A stretch of DNA of 64,000 bases from Xanthomonas hortorum pv. cynarae. Its GTDB lineage: Bacteria; Pseudomonadota; Gammaproteobacteria; Xanthomonadales; Xanthomonadaceae. The translations under genes were made by a program, and so were the position numbers. The notes below the pieces were generated by a model. It did not search any database and had not been told where the DNA came from. It saw nothing but the letters and a program-made list of their open reading frames with translations. Below, in pieces: positions 29,147 through 38,351 of this stretch (positions within the stretch are counted from its first letter, which is position 1; the number at the start of each line of letters is the position of its first letter). The stretch covers positions 62,001 through 126,000 of the forward strand of contig NZ_MDFM01000004.1 in assembly GCF_002939985.1 (NCBI RefSeq), read 5' to 3'.

Positions 29147-30136
29147 TCACTGCACTCCTTGAATTACGGCGGGGACGGAACTTGTGCCGCTTTCGGTGGT
29201 GACGGCCGTTTGGCCGCCGTCAGACTTGGGAAGCTTCGGCGCCCCGGCGGCGGTCGCATGCATCTGCGATGGCGGATCGGGTGCGAGTGAGCCAGCCGAA
29301 TCAGCGAGGATGATCAACACCACGCGCCGGTTCGCATTCCGTCCCGCCTCAGTGCTGTTATCGGCACGTGCGCGGAATTCTCCATAGCCCACCATCGCCA
29401 ATCGCTGCGGGGCGACACCGTCGTCGGCGAACAGGTGCACCACGCTGGCGGCACGCGCGGCCGACAGTTCCCAGTTGGAGGGGAACTGTGCGGTGGCGAT
29501 CGGCTGGTTATCGGTATAGCCCTCCACGCGCACGCCGTTGGGCGCATCGCGCAGCACGGAGGCGAGGGTGGACAGGGTGTCGCGGGCGGTGCCGGCCAAT
29601 GCGGCCGAGCCGGTGCCGAACAAAATGTCGCTGTTGATCTCCACTTCGATCCACAGATCGTTGCGGCGGATGGTGATGAGTTTCTTGTCGATCAGCGGCG
29701 CCAGCGTCTTGCTCAGCTGCGCGGCCACCGCATCCATCTGCCGCTGCGCACGCGCCAGTTGCGCCTGGTTGCGTAGCGACACCGGCATGCGCATCTGCGC
29801 GGCCATCGATGGCAGCAGGGTGGGGTCGGTGGGGCCGTTGGAGGCCGCCATCGGTGCGCCGGCCTTGATCACCCCGGCTTTGATCACAGATGGGCGGTCG
29901 TAGTCCGCCCCCAGGGTCTGGGTCTTGCCGATCTGCACCGGGCTGGCCGCATTGGACGAGCCACCGAACGCGGTGGTCAACGCCTGCGCCATGACCTTGT
30001 ACTTGCCCTCGTTGAGCGAGGAGATGGCGTACATCACCACGAAGAACGCCAGCAGCAGCGTCATCAGATCGGCATACGGAATCGCCCACGCTTCGTGGTT
30101 GCCATGGTCTTCGTGATGTTTGCGACGGCGGGCCAT
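29147..30136 (-). CDS. motD: Flagellar stator protein MotD (MotB family)
   Basis: A 329-residue MotB-family protein. The start is at MARRRKHHEDH, which gives a basic cytoplasmic tail as usual for MotB. One TM (about 19-40, AIPYADLMTLLLAFFVVMYAI) carries D23, the expected proton-binding Asp. The C-terminal OmpA/peptidoglycan-binding domain (about 175-300) has VRVEGYTDNQPIA and AARAASVVHLF. In Pseudomonas MotC/MotD are the second stator set, used on viscous surfaces. It follows motC by 7 bases. It could serve as the only stator here, since no motAB is in the window. Confidence 0.92.
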   Translation of the reverse strand: MARRRKHHEDHGNHEAWAIPYADLMTLLLAFFVVMYAISSLNEGKYKVMAQALTTAFGGSSNAASPVQIGKTQTLGADYDRPSVIKAGVIKAGAPMAASNGPTDPTLLPSMAAQMRMPVSLRNQAQLARAQRQMDAVAAQLSKTLAPLIDKKLITIRRNDLWIEVEINSDILFGTGSAALAGTARDTLSTLASVLRDAPNGVRVEGYTDNQPIATAQFPSNWELSAARAASVVHLFADDGVAPQRLAMVGYGEFRARADNSTEAGRNANRRVVLIILADSAGSLAPDPPSQMHATAAGAPKLPKSDGGQTAVTTESGTSSVPAVIQGVQ

Positions 30137-30143
30137 GGCGGGC

Positions 30144-30884
30144 TTAATGCAAGTATCCGGCCAATTTCGATTCGATGTTGCGCGGGTTCTCGCCCTGGGC
30201 GATCGCAATCAAGCCTTCGATCGCCATTTCGCGCTCGTTGGTGCTGCAATGGATGACGCTCTTGAGCTTGGCGGCGACCGGGAGAAACAGCAGGTTGGCC
30301 GAGGCAATGCCGTAAATGGTGGCGGTGAACGCAGCCGCGATGCCGTGCCCGAGCATGGCCGGGTCGGCCAGATTCTTCATCACCGCCATCAGGCCGAGCA
30401 CCGCGCCGATGATGCCCAGCGTGGGTGCATAGATGCCCATGCCTTCGAACACCTTGGCGGCGGCAAGATCCTGACGCTCCTGGTTGTCCACTTCGATCTC
30501 GAGCATATGCCGCATGGATTCGGGCTCCACGCCATCGACCAGCATCTGCAGGCCCTTACGCAGAAACGCGTCGTCCTGGCGCGGGAGTTGGTCTTCCAGG
30601 CCCAGCAGGCCCTGGCGGCGTGCGATGTTGCTCCATTCGACGATGCGCGCGAGCAGCTGCGGGCGGTCGCTGGCCGGCGGCTGGATCACCCAGCGCAGGA
30701 TCTTGAAGGCGCGCCGGAAAACTGCCGGGGAGGTGTGCAGCAAAATCGCCGCCACGGTACCGACGATCACAATCAGGAAGGCAGCCGGCGACCACAGCGA
30801 CGAAATACCGGCGCCTTTCAACACGCTACCGCCCACGATCGCCACGATCGCGAGCAGCAGTCCGATAATGCTAAGTCTGTCCAT
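30144..30884 (-). CDS. motC: Flagellar stator protein MotC (MotA family)
   Basis: A 246-residue MotA-family channel subunit starting MDRLSIIGLLLAIVAIVGG. Four membrane segments are visible (about 5-22, 28-48, 150-172, 180-203). The signature is YAPTLGIIGAVLGLMAVM followed by LGHGIAAAFTATIYGIASAN. It couples ion flow to rotor torque with MotD. It is the first gene of the operon ending in cheA. A sigma-28 -10 box ends only 7 bases before the ATG, so the message is probably leaderless or nearly so, and no Shine-Dalgarno sequence is seen. Sixty-eight upstream in-frame codons are rejected because they cover the promoter. Confidence 0.93.
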   Translation of the reverse strand: MDRLSIIGLLLAIVAIVGGSVLKGAGISSLWSPAAFLIVIVGTVAAILLHTSPAVFRRAFKILRWVIQPPASDRPQLLARIVEWSNIARRQGLLGLEDQLPRQDDAFLRKGLQMLVDGVEPESMRHMLEIEVDNQERQDLAAAKVFEGMGIYAPTLGIIGAVLGLMAVMKNLADPAMLGHGIAAAFTATIYGIASANLLFLPVAAKLKSVIHCSTNEREMAIEGLIAIAQGENPRNIESKLAGYLH

Positions 30885-30891
30885 GGAAGCG

Positions 30892-30918
30892 ATATCGGCC
30901 CAAGCGCGGCGGACTTGA
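30892..30918 (-). promoter_or_regulatory. sigma-28 promoter of the motC-cheA operon
   Basis: TCAAGTCC-N11-GCCGATAT on the minus strand, one of the strongest matches in the window. Transcription should begin within a base or two of the motC ATG. I see no gene in the remaining 30919-31585; that stretch separates the operon from the divergent TonB receptor. Confidence 0.8.
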
Positions 30919-31585
30919 TAGGCGCGCTTGGTTGAAGCGCCAGAAAGTTGTCGTTTTGCGGCATGGGCCGCTTCCACTCTGGCGTCGATGCATGGTTGAC
31001 AGGTCATCGGCGCATGCGCTTCCGACCAAGGCGTGTCATCAATGCCGCAGCAGGCCCCGCCGCCCTTGCGCGTGTACGCAGGCAACAAGCGCGCGCATGT
31101 TCGGTGTGGCGATCGCGTTAGCGATGGCCGCCAAGCGGCGTGTGGTGGGCGATACCCTCACGTCGATCCAGTCTCTTGCTGAGCTCGGTTTCAAATAAGG
31201 TGTCTGCTGGCGCTTCGGTAAACCGCTTGCGTCCGGTTGCGGGCGAGGGTGTGTTGCTTGCAGCGATCACGCTGCTGCAGCCGGCGATGCGGTAGGCCTT
31301 GCCTTGCCGTGCCGCGTGCAAGCGTAGCGGGCCGGCCGCTCATCGTGGATGCATTGCAACGCCGCTGGTCTGTTGCGCGGCAGAATGCGCTGCCGCATGG
31401 GCTGTGCTACTTACGCTTTCCACGGCATTAGAACGATCTAATCGCATCTGCGTGGAAGCGGACGCAAGAGGAGGGGGCAGGCTGCCGCAACGACGCCGGA
31501 TATTTTTTGTGCCACTTCGCGGAGCGTTCCTGGCCGATCGTTGGATCGACAGACATCCGCCGAAGCCAATCACCTTTGGGAGAGC

Positions 31586-34500
31586 ATGATCGAAATGAAC
31601 TGCATGCCATTCGCACGCCACCGCAGCACGCTGTCCGCCGGTATCGCCATCGCCTTGTTCGCGAGCACCGCCTCCACCGCCGCCGCCCAGCAGGCCGACG
31701 GCACGCCGGCGCCCACGGGCCAGGCCGAGGTGCAGGCGACCGACCTGGATGCGGTGACGGTGACCGGCTACCGCTACGCGATCGAAAAAAGCCTGGAGCA
31801 GAAGCGCAACGCCAACGCCGTGGTCGATGTGATCACCGCCGAGGACGTGGGCAAGTTCCCCGACAAGAACGTGGCCGATGCGCTGCAGCGCGTGCCCGGC
31901 GTGGTCATCAGCCGCGACGGCGGCGAAGGCAAGAACGTCAGTGTGCGCGGCCTGTCCTCGGAGCTGGTGCTGACCGAATTGAACGGCAACTACATCGCTA
32001 CCGCCGAGTCCAACGGCGACCCGACGCGCTCGTTCAACTACACGCTGCTGCCGTCGAACCTGCTGGGCAGCGCGGAGCTGTACAAGACCCCGGAAGCGCG
32101 CATCGACGAAGGCGGCATCGGCGGCACGGTGATCCTGCAGACGCGGCGCCCCCTGGAACTGGAGCCAAACTCCGGCTTCGTCTCTGCCGAGGGCACCTGG
32201 TCCGATACCAGCAAGAAGACCGACGGCCAGTTCTCCGGGTCGTACGCGTGGCACGACAAGGACAACCGCTTCGGTGTCTTCGTTGGCTACACGCAGCAGA
32301 AGCGCACCGCACGAACGCTCGATGCCAGTACCGAGAGCTGGCAGTGGTACGGGCGCGACGAAGTCGGCCCGGCGGTCGACGTGAACGGAAATCCCTCGGA
32401 CTTCAATGCCAACTGGTGGGGTGGTACCGGTTTCTGGAACCAGGACGGCAATTACTCCACCGGTTTCATGATGCCGACCGCGGTTAGCCTGGGCGCCAAA
32501 CGCGAGGAGCGCCAGCGCAAGGGTGGGCAACTGACCTTGCAGTTCAAGCCGACCGACGACCTGACGCTGACCGCGAACTACTTCCGCTTCGACCTGTCGC
32601 AGGACTCGCAGACCAATACCATCAAGATTCCCGAGTGGAACATCGCCCGTTACAACGGCGACGGCAACTGGCGCGGCGGCCGTCTGCTCGACCGGCTGCA
32701 GTTCGATCCCAGCGGCACCATCGTCACTGGCGCCGCCTACAGCCTGCGCCCGGGCAAGACCTACTACTGCAGCGAGGCCGAGGCTGCTGCGGCGGGCCTG
32801 CCGCCGGGCGGCTGGGGCTCGGACGATTGCACCGTGCCGACGCCGCAGATCACCGGCAGCTACAACATCGAGAAATCGCAGTCGCAGACGGTGGACCTGG
32901 GCGGCGAATGGCGTGGCGAGCAGGTGGACGTGGCATTCAAGGTCGGCCGCACCTGGGCCAAGGGCGGGCCGGAGCTGCAATTCTCCCTGCCGATCAAGCC
33001 GCGCCTGCAGAACGCCGACGGCAGCTGGAGCAACGGCAACTTCGCCAGCGCCTGGGACCTGACCGGCACGCCGTCCATGACATTCTCGCCGCAGCTGATG
33101 CAGAACCTGCGCGACGGCATCCTGCAGGTCGACCTGGGTTCGACCGGCTCGTCCTGGACCCGCAACACCAATCAGCAGCAGTACGCACAGATCGATACCA
33201 CCTGGCATTTCGATGGCGAGGTCGTCGACTCGCTGCAGTTTGGCCTCAAGCGTCGCGACGGCGGCATCCACCGCAGTACCGGCAACAACTACTGGGTGTG
33301 CCCGGGCACCGATCCAAGTGACTACGACAACCGCTACTGGAACGGGCGCTGCAATGCCATCGCCACCCAGTTCTCGCCGGGCCTGCTGTTCGCGCAGGAC
33401 AACCTGGCCGGTGGCGTCAACGCCAGCGCGTTTCCGGCAATCAACTTCCCGGGCTACATCGGCTACTTGAACCAGACCTACGGCGCGATGCAGACCCGCA
33501 GCGAAGACAACTTCGTCTACAACGTCGACGAGGAGATCTATTCCACCTACCTGCAACTCAACTTCCACACCGAGCGGCTGCGTGGCAACGTCGGCGTGCG
33601 GGTGGCGCGCACCGGCCAGCGTGCCGATTCCACCGACAAGGTGACCGCCTACAACGACTACTTCTTCGATGGCGCCGACGGCAATCCGCTGGCCTGCCAG
33701 CAGGGCGCCGCCATGCCCAGCGGCGCCCCGGCCGACACCTATTGCGGGACCGAAGGCTACTGGCGTTTGTCCGACAGCGTGCAACGCACCGAGTCGTTCG
33801 TGGTCAGCGGGCTGGACCGCAACTACACCGACGTGCTGCCGAGTTTCAACCTGGCCTACGACCTGACCGAGAACCTGCTGCTGCGTGCGGCAGCCGCGAA
33901 GGTGATCGCACGTCCCAGCTACAACGACATCGCCGCGCCCGGCAGCCTGGAGTTCTACAGTCCCGAGTACGTGGCCGACCGGCGCCTGACCGGCGGTGCC
34001 AGCGAGCAGGGCTGGTACGGCTCGGGCAGCAACAAGAACCTGGAGCCGTACAAGGCCAACCAGTTCGACCTGGGGCTGGAATGGTATTTCCAGCCGGGCT
34101 CGGTGGCAGGTGTGGGACTGTTCCGCAAGAACGTGGAGAACTTTGCGGTCGACGTCATCAGCGACGTGAACATGATGATCGACGGGCAGCCGGTCACCGT
34201 GCAGAACTACAGCACCCAGGCCGGCGGCCAGGACGCGGTCTCGCAGGGTGTGGAGCTCTACGCGCAGCACACGCTGCCATTCGGTCTTGGTGTGCAGTTC
34301 AACTACACCTACAACGATGCCAGCAAGGCGGCGGTGCGGCTGGAGGACGGCACCGAGGTCGGCAAGACCTCCATGCCGGGCAGCGCCAGAAACCAGACCA
34401 ACCTCACCGTGTTCTACGAGACCGACAGCCTGCTGCTGCGCGCCTCGTACAACCGTCGCGGCGAGCTGGTGCAGGGCCTGGTCAACGGGTTGAACGTCTT

Positions 34501-34693
34501 TGAGGAGCCGTACTACCAGATCGATCTGAACGCGGCGTACAACATCACCCCAGCGCTCAGCCTCACCGCCTCGGTGCTGAACCTGACCAAGCAGGAGTCC
34601 CGCTCGCACCTGGGCGACGACACCCGCGCCCGCTTCTATACCGGCGGCTACGCAGGCCGGCTGGCGTACCTGGGACTGACCTACAAGTTCTAG
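31586..34693 (+). CDS. TonB-dependent outer-membrane receptor
   Basis: About 1035 residues. The start is probably the ATG at 31586 (or 31595, three codons later, which is better spaced from GGGAG); codons from 31541 are unsupported. A signal peptide ends near STAAAQQ. The TonB-box-like LDAVTVTGYRY precedes a plug domain (about 65-200) with VVDVITAEDVGKFPDKNVADALQRVPGV and VRGLSSELVLTELNG. The rest is a 22-strand barrel ending in the outer-membrane signature LAYLGLTYKF with terminal Phe. This plug signature is typical of the large Xanthomonas/Caulobacter receptor family, many of which import plant-derived sugars. The substrate is unknown, and no sugar-use genes or sigma/anti-sigma pair are adjacent. 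Confidence 0.93.
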   Translation: MIEMNCMPFARHRSTLSAGIAIALFASTASTAAAQQADGTPAPTGQAEVQATDLDAVTVTGYRYAIEKSLEQKRNANAVVDVITAEDVGKFPDKNVADALQRVPGVVISRDGGEGKNVSVRGLSSELVLTELNGNYIATAESNGDPTRSFNYTLLPSNLLGSAELYKTPEARIDEGGIGGTVILQTRRPLELEPNSGFVSAEGTWSDTSKKTDGQFSGSYAWHDKDNRFGVFVGYTQQKRTARTLDASTESWQWYGRDEVGPAVDVNGNPSDFNANWWGGTGFWNQDGNYSTGFMMPTAVSLGAKREERQRKGGQLTLQFKPTDDLTLTANYFRFDLSQDSQTNTIKIPEWNIARYNGDGNWRGGRLLDRLQFDPSGTIVTGAAYSLRPGKTYYCSEAEAAAAGLPPGGWGSDDCTVPTPQITGSYNIEKSQSQTVDLGGEWRGEQVDVAFKVGRTWAKGGPELQFSLPIKPRLQNADGSWSNGNFASAWDLTGTPSMTFSPQLMQNLRDGILQVDLGSTGSSWTRNTNQQQYAQIDTTWHFDGEVVDSLQFGLKRRDGGIHRSTGNNYWVCPGTDPSDYDNRYWNGRCNAIATQFSPGLLFAQDNLAGGVNASAFPAINFPGYIGYLNQTYGAMQTRSEDNFVYNVDEEIYSTYLQLNFHTERLRGNVGVRVARTGQRADSTDKVTAYNDYFFDGADGNPLACQQGAAMPSGAPADTYCGTEGYWRLSDSVQRTESFVVSGLDRNYTDVLPSFNLAYDLTENLLLRAAAAKVIARPSYNDIAAPGSLEFYSPEYVADRRLTGGASEQGWYGSGSNKNLEPYKANQFDLGLEWYFQPGSVAGVGLFRKNVENFAVDVISDVNMMIDGQPVTVQNYSTQAGGQDAVSQGVELYAQHTLPFGLGVQFNYTYNDASKAAVRLEDGTEVGKTSMPGSARNQTNLTVFYETDSLLLRASYNRRGELVQGLVNGLNVFEEPYYQIDLNAAYNITPALSLTASVLNLTKQESRSHLGDDTRARFYTGGYAGRLAYLGLTYKF

Positions 34694-34718
34694 GTCCCAG
34701 CATGTCGCACCCATGCCT

Positions 34719-34772
34719 GCCGCGTGGCGGTATGGGCGCGATGGTAAAGAAGTGAACCTGGAACCGTTATTT
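34719..34772 (-). repeat. Dispersed repeat, left inverted copy bracketing the kinase cassette
   Basis: 34719-34742 is the perfect 24-base complement of 38290-38313. 34749-34772 is the complement of 38240-38263 with one mismatch. The spacer between the two blocks is short here (6 bases) and longer on the right (26). It contains the AACCTGGAACCGTTATTT motif. Confidence 0.88.
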
Positions 34773-34861
34773 AAGACCGCAGGCGTGGCGGGGCGACGAT
34801 TGCGCGCCACAGCAAGGGCCAAGGCTCAGCCGAGCGTGAGATTTGGCCATTTCGAAAAACG

Positions 34862-34890
34862 TTAACATTTCGGCCTATTTTTTATATAGA
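34862..34890 (+). promoter_or_regulatory. sigma-70-type promoter of the kinase cassette
   Basis: TTAACA-N17-TATAGA lies 39 bases before the ribbon-helix-helix gene. Two direct ATTTCG motifs (34849, 34867) flank and overlap the -35, a plausible operator for the encoded regulator. Confidence 0.65.
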
Positions 34891-34929
34891 ATCTGCGCAC
34901 TCTCCACCGCAAACCACAGGTACCACGCC

Positions 34930-35142
34930 ATGTCAACCTCTCTTTCGACGTTCAAGTTCGATCAGCGGCTCACCGACACTATTGAACAACTGAAGGACAG
35001 CCAGCATGCAGCCTCGAAATCGGAGATCGTCCGCAGAGCTATTGCACTCTTAAAGCTCGTGCAGGACGCCAAGGAGAACGGTGAGCGCTTGGTTCTTGTC
35101 ACTGACGACGGCAAGAAAGAGCGTGAGATCGTTCTTCCATGA
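34930..35142 (+). CDS. Ribbon-helix-helix (CopG-like) regulator
   Basis: A 70-residue protein, a size typical of RHH DNA-binding dimers. A short beta strand (LSTFKFDQRL) is followed by two helices (TDTIEQLKDSQHAASKSEIVRRAIALLKLV), in which SKSEIVRRAI is the usual helix-2 pattern; the C-terminal tail is charged. The start is set at MSTSLSTFKF; the 29 codons upstream run across the promoter. It is the first gene of a four-gene set and overlaps the next by 4 bases. Autoregulation is likely for such proteins, but no toxin is recognised beside it. Confidence 0.75.
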   Translation: MSTSLSTFKFDQRLTDTIEQLKDSQHAASKSEIVRRAIALLKLVQDAKENGERLVLVTDDGKKEREIVLP

Positions 35143-35477
35143 CCAATACAGGCGATGGAGCGCCGCAGCGGGAGCGCACAACGATCCGCCTAGCTGACGC
35201 GGAGGGACTTGAACGCTCGTCGGTCTTGCTACTCGACGAGACTAAGAAACAGGGCAAGGCCATGGAAGCTCATGACATTGCCCGTCTCACGATGGCAAAA
35301 ACGATTCTAGCCGCACTGGCGTTACTTACAGTTTTGACACTAGCGGCAATTATATTTGCACCTGAAACAAGGGTGACTCATGTCATGGAATTTTTCTCTT
35401 TCGTAAAGTCAGCAGTTCCCCCTCTGGTAACACTTGTGGCTGGGTTCTACTTTGGACAGTCGAATCGAAACGATTGA
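35139..35477 (+). CDS. Small two-TM membrane protein of the kinase cassette
   Basis: 112 residues, not recognised. A hydrophilic N-terminal half (1-50, charged, includes RTTIRLADAEG) is followed by two membrane segments (about 53-75 and 89-106) and a short polar C terminus (FGQSNRND). It overlaps the regulator by 4 bases, and the kinase starts 29 bases downstream, so it is very probably in the same transcript. It could anchor a complex at the membrane or act as a membrane effector; neither is shown. Confidence 0.65.
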   Translation: MTNTGDGAPQRERTTIRLADAEGLERSSVLLLDETKKQGKAMEAHDIARLTMAKTILAALALLTVLTLAAIIFAPETRVTHVMEFFSFVKSAVPPLVTLVAGFYFGQSNRND

Positions 35478-35506
35478 GGACATGAAATCTCGGAGGGGGA
35501 ATTCAA

Positions 35507-36559
35507 ATGATCGGGCCCGCAGAAAAATTATCTGGGAGGATTCTCAATGCAAGGTGGCTTGTGGCCGACCGCCTAGCACGAGATTCCGGTGATGATGCAA
35601 TAAGTCGTTCAGCATGCTACCGCGCGGTTGCATCCGGCTCAGGCCAACAAGCCTTTATCAAAGCTTACGATTTTCGGCACGACGAATTAGCCGGAGACAC
35701 CGAAAAGCTACAACGCATGGTTAGCGAGTTCAACAATGAAAAGCGTGTTCATGAGCATTGCAAAAGCAAGAAGCTGAGCCGAGTAACTCAGATTTATGAC
35801 CACGGCGTAGAAATCATTGATGGCAAGCCAGTGCATTTTATCGTCTGTGAATGCGCCGATCGTTCTTTGAGAAGCTACCACCCGCCTGGCCAGGGTGATG
35901 TACCAGTATGGGAACGCCTTATAGCTTTGCGTCAAACTGCCTCAGCGCTGGTGCAACTTCACACTGCAGGCGTCGCCCACCAAGACATCAAGCCAAGTAA
36001 TGCCGTTTACTTCGAGGATGGCAGGGTAAAGATTACTGACTTAGGAAGTGCATCATGCATACATCTGCCTGCACCTCCACATGACGAAGAACGTTATGTG
36101 GGTCAACCTAATTTTGCACCATACGAACTTGTTTACAGTAACGGAATTGATCCACAGTGGCAGCGCAGGCGATATGGATGTGATGTTTTTTTATTAGGCA
36201 ACCTAATCTTCACCTCATTAGTCGGCGGATCAATTACTGCCCTCATGGTGCATGCAATTCCCCCGCAACTTCTCCCCGCCGCTTTTGATGGTCCATATCG
36301 CGAAGTAATACCTGACCTCGAGCGCGCTCACCTTCTGATTCCTGACTTCATTAACGAAGTGGCGCCAAAATGTATTGCGAACGATATCAATAAGCTAATC
36401 GAATCGCTCTGCCATCCTGACCCCAGGCTTAGGGGGCTAGGCTCGCTAAATGCGAATGGTGAGCGGAACTACGATCTCAATCGAGCTGTTGGGACTCTCA
36501 ACACTCTCGCACTACGAGCAAAGCTGGATGCCACGCAAGAACTCGCTAATACGAAGTAA
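35507..36559 (+). CDS. Cytoplasmic Ser/Thr (eukaryotic-like) protein kinase
   Basis: A 350-residue kinase-fold protein with every catalytic element: Lys52 (QAFIKAYDF), a helix-C Glu near 75-78, the catalytic loop HQDIKPSN at 158-165 (D160, K162, N165), and DLG at 178-180 in place of DFG. The APE-like region is PNFAPYELVYS. There is no membrane segment and no PASTA or sensor domain. The ribosome site GGAGGGGG lies about 8 bases before the ATG. Base composition is lower in GC than the chemotaxis genes. It is followed closely by a TPR protein that is a likely substrate or scaffold. Kinases of this kind occur in phage defence and in signalling; which applies here is unknown. Confidence 0.85.
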   Translation: MIGPAEKLSGRILNARWLVADRLARDSGDDAISRSACYRAVASGSGQQAFIKAYDFRHDELAGDTEKLQRMVSEFNNEKRVHEHCKSKKLSRVTQIYDHGVEIIDGKPVHFIVCECADRSLRSYHPPGQGDVPVWERLIALRQTASALVQLHTAGVAHQDIKPSNAVYFEDGRVKITDLGSASCIHLPAPPHDEERYVGQPNFAPYELVYSNGIDPQWQRRRYGCDVFLLGNLIFTSLVGGSITALMVHAIPPQLLPAAFDGPYREVIPDLERAHLLIPDFINEVAPKCIANDINKLIESLCHPDPRLRGLGSLNANGERNYDLNRAVGTLNTLALRAKLDATQELANTK

Positions 36560-36596
36560 AGAGGTATGGGCAGGAAATTTACTTGCTGAACGAATT

Positions 36597-38180
36597 ATGC
36601 TATCGCGATGGCGCTCACCAAGCGGTGCGGCAGCAGCCGGGGAGCGTAGTGGTAACTCAGAAGTGATGCAAACTAAAGCGCCAAACTCTGAGAAATGGCG
36701 TCGTGTTCTTCAGGAGGCTCACAAGCGCGAGGATCAAACAGCAAGCAGAGATCTTGCAGAAACAGATTATCTATTAGGCACAATTGGCGGGCCAAGCTGG
36801 AATGAATCCTTGGCCCCGCTGCAGCAGCTTTGGGATAAGGCAATTACACTGCAACATCTTGCAGAACATGGCCGTGCGCCCTTGGTAAATTCCAATCCTC
36901 AAGAAGTAGCTCGCGCATCTATCGGAAGAATTAGGCAACAATTAAACAAAAGCCAACGCCAGCCTCTTTTGTGGTCCGAGCTAGCGAGACACCACCTCAT
37001 CCTTGGACAAGACAACCAAGCAATTAGCGCCATGACCTGTGCATTGCAACTGGCACGTGGACACGCGTATATAACAAGGGCCGCGGCGAGACTTTATGTC
37101 CACTTAGATAAGTCAGACGAAGCGCTTTCGATAATAAGACGCAATCCGCTGTTTCGGTCAGACCCTCGCCTAATGGCAAGTGAAATCTCCCTTTCTTCTG
37201 GCACACGAATTTCGGGTGCCTGGCATGCAGCTGCCCAGAGAATAATCACGAATTCGAACTATCGACCTTCGTTTGTAGGTGAGCTTGAGGCTGCCCTAGC
37301 CACTGTTGAGATGACCAACGGAAAACACAAACGTGCACGCACGTTATTTAGCTCCAGCATGGAGCATCCGTCTGAGAACTCATTAGCTCAAGCCCAATGG
37401 GCAAAAGAAAGAGATGCAAAAATAATAATACCTCCTAGTGCATGGAACGTCCCCGGCAGTGACGAAGCACGGGCGCTTGCAGCAAGAGTGGACCACAACT
37501 GGGATCTGGTTTTGAATGCGGCAGAAACATGGCTAGACGCGGAACCATTCTCTGCAGATCCAGCCGCAATGGCCTCGTTTGCGTCTTTCACGTTCGAGCA
37601 ACAGCAAAGAGCAGAAATTATTGCAACTCGCGGACTAGCAGCCAATCCAGAAGATGCATTGTTGCTCAATAATAGGTCCGTTGCCCGAGCTTACCAAGGA
37701 AATACCAACGGGGCTCTTGATGACGTTCGCCGCGGGTTAGAAATAGCCCCTGCATCTGACAAAAATGACCCTGTGTTGTTCGCAACACTTGGCTTAACTG
37801 CATACCGGAGCGGCGACTCTCAGACGGGCCGCTCGTGCTACGCATATGCGATTCAAATTCTAGCCAAGGAACGACAACCGCGCGCGGCTGCATTGGGAGC
37901 ATTGTTTTGGCTCAGAGAAGAATTTAGATCGGCCCCGGGTGCTAGTACAGATGAACTCTTTGAAGCGGTAAAAAAGGCTATCCCAAGGATCACCCGAGGA
38001 GCACCATCCCCAGAGATTGATTCCATGATGGAAGCGTTAGAGAGAGAGCGCGGGCAGTCCTCAATGCCGTTCGCTGAGCCAAGTTTCACTCACCTGCAAA
38101 TCGCAGATCTGGCAGACAGATTTATGCCAGGCCGCGAACTAGACGTTCTGCCGATCCAGCCGGTGGTCGCACCTGCCTGA
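36597..38180 (+). CDS. TPR-repeat protein paired with the kinase
   Basis: About 527 residues from the ATG at 36597. The frame is open from 36450 inside the kinase gene, and ATG 36666 is also possible; no start has a good ribosome site, so translation may be coupled to the kinase. Helical pairs of TPR type are visible (LILGQDNQAISAMTCALQLA; VARAYQGNTNGALDDVRRGL; LGLTAYRSGDSQTGRSCY). There is no signal peptide and no enzymatic motif. TPR arrays bind peptides, so a scaffold or sensor for the kinase is the simplest reading. It belongs to the same lower-GC cassette and ends 10 codons before the right-hand repeat. Confidence 0.7.
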   Translation: MLSRWRSPSGAAAAGERSGNSEVMQTKAPNSEKWRRVLQEAHKREDQTASRDLAETDYLLGTIGGPSWNESLAPLQQLWDKAITLQHLAEHGRAPLVNSNPQEVARASIGRIRQQLNKSQRQPLLWSELARHHLILGQDNQAISAMTCALQLARGHAYITRAAARLYVHLDKSDEALSIIRRNPLFRSDPRLMASEISLSSGTRISGAWHAAAQRIITNSNYRPSFVGELEAALATVEMTNGKHKRARTLFSSSMEHPSENSLAQAQWAKERDAKIIIPPSAWNVPGSDEARALAARVDHNWDLVLNAAETWLDAEPFSADPAAMASFASFTFEQQQRAEIIATRGLAANPEDALLLNNRSVARAYQGNTNGALDDVRRGLEIAPASDKNDPVLFATLGLTAYRSGDSQTGRSCYAYAIQILAKERQPRAAALGALFWLREEFRSAPGASTDELFEAVKKAIPRITRGAPSPEIDSMMEALERERGQSSMPFAEPSFTHLQIADLADRFMPGRELDVLPIQPVVAPA

Positions 38181-38313
38181 TGACGAAATAACGGTTCAAA
38201 TAACAGTTCCAGGTTCACTTCCACGAAATAACGGTTCCGAAATAACGGTTCCAGGTTCATTTCCATTGCAGCCCAGCCGTCGCCAAACAATCGCGCCCAT
38301 ACCGCCACGCGGC
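38181..38313 (+). repeat. Dispersed repeat, right copy bracketing the kinase cassette
   Basis: It contains partial tandem copies of AAATAACGGTTCCAGGTTCA at about 38186, 38198, 38226 and 38240, then a block at 38290-38313 that is the perfect complement of the left copy. The tandem pieces suggest repeated insertion or slippage at this end. Confidence 0.85.
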
Positions 38314-38351
38314 CTGCCGGGCGTGGACGAGGTGTCGGACTTGAGGTGCAA

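Noticed and set aside
31340-34822. 1160-codon minus-strand open frame opposite the TonB receptor
   Set aside because: Composition is Val/Gly/Ala/His-biased without domains; the plus strand encodes a complete receptor with signal peptide, plug and terminal Phe.
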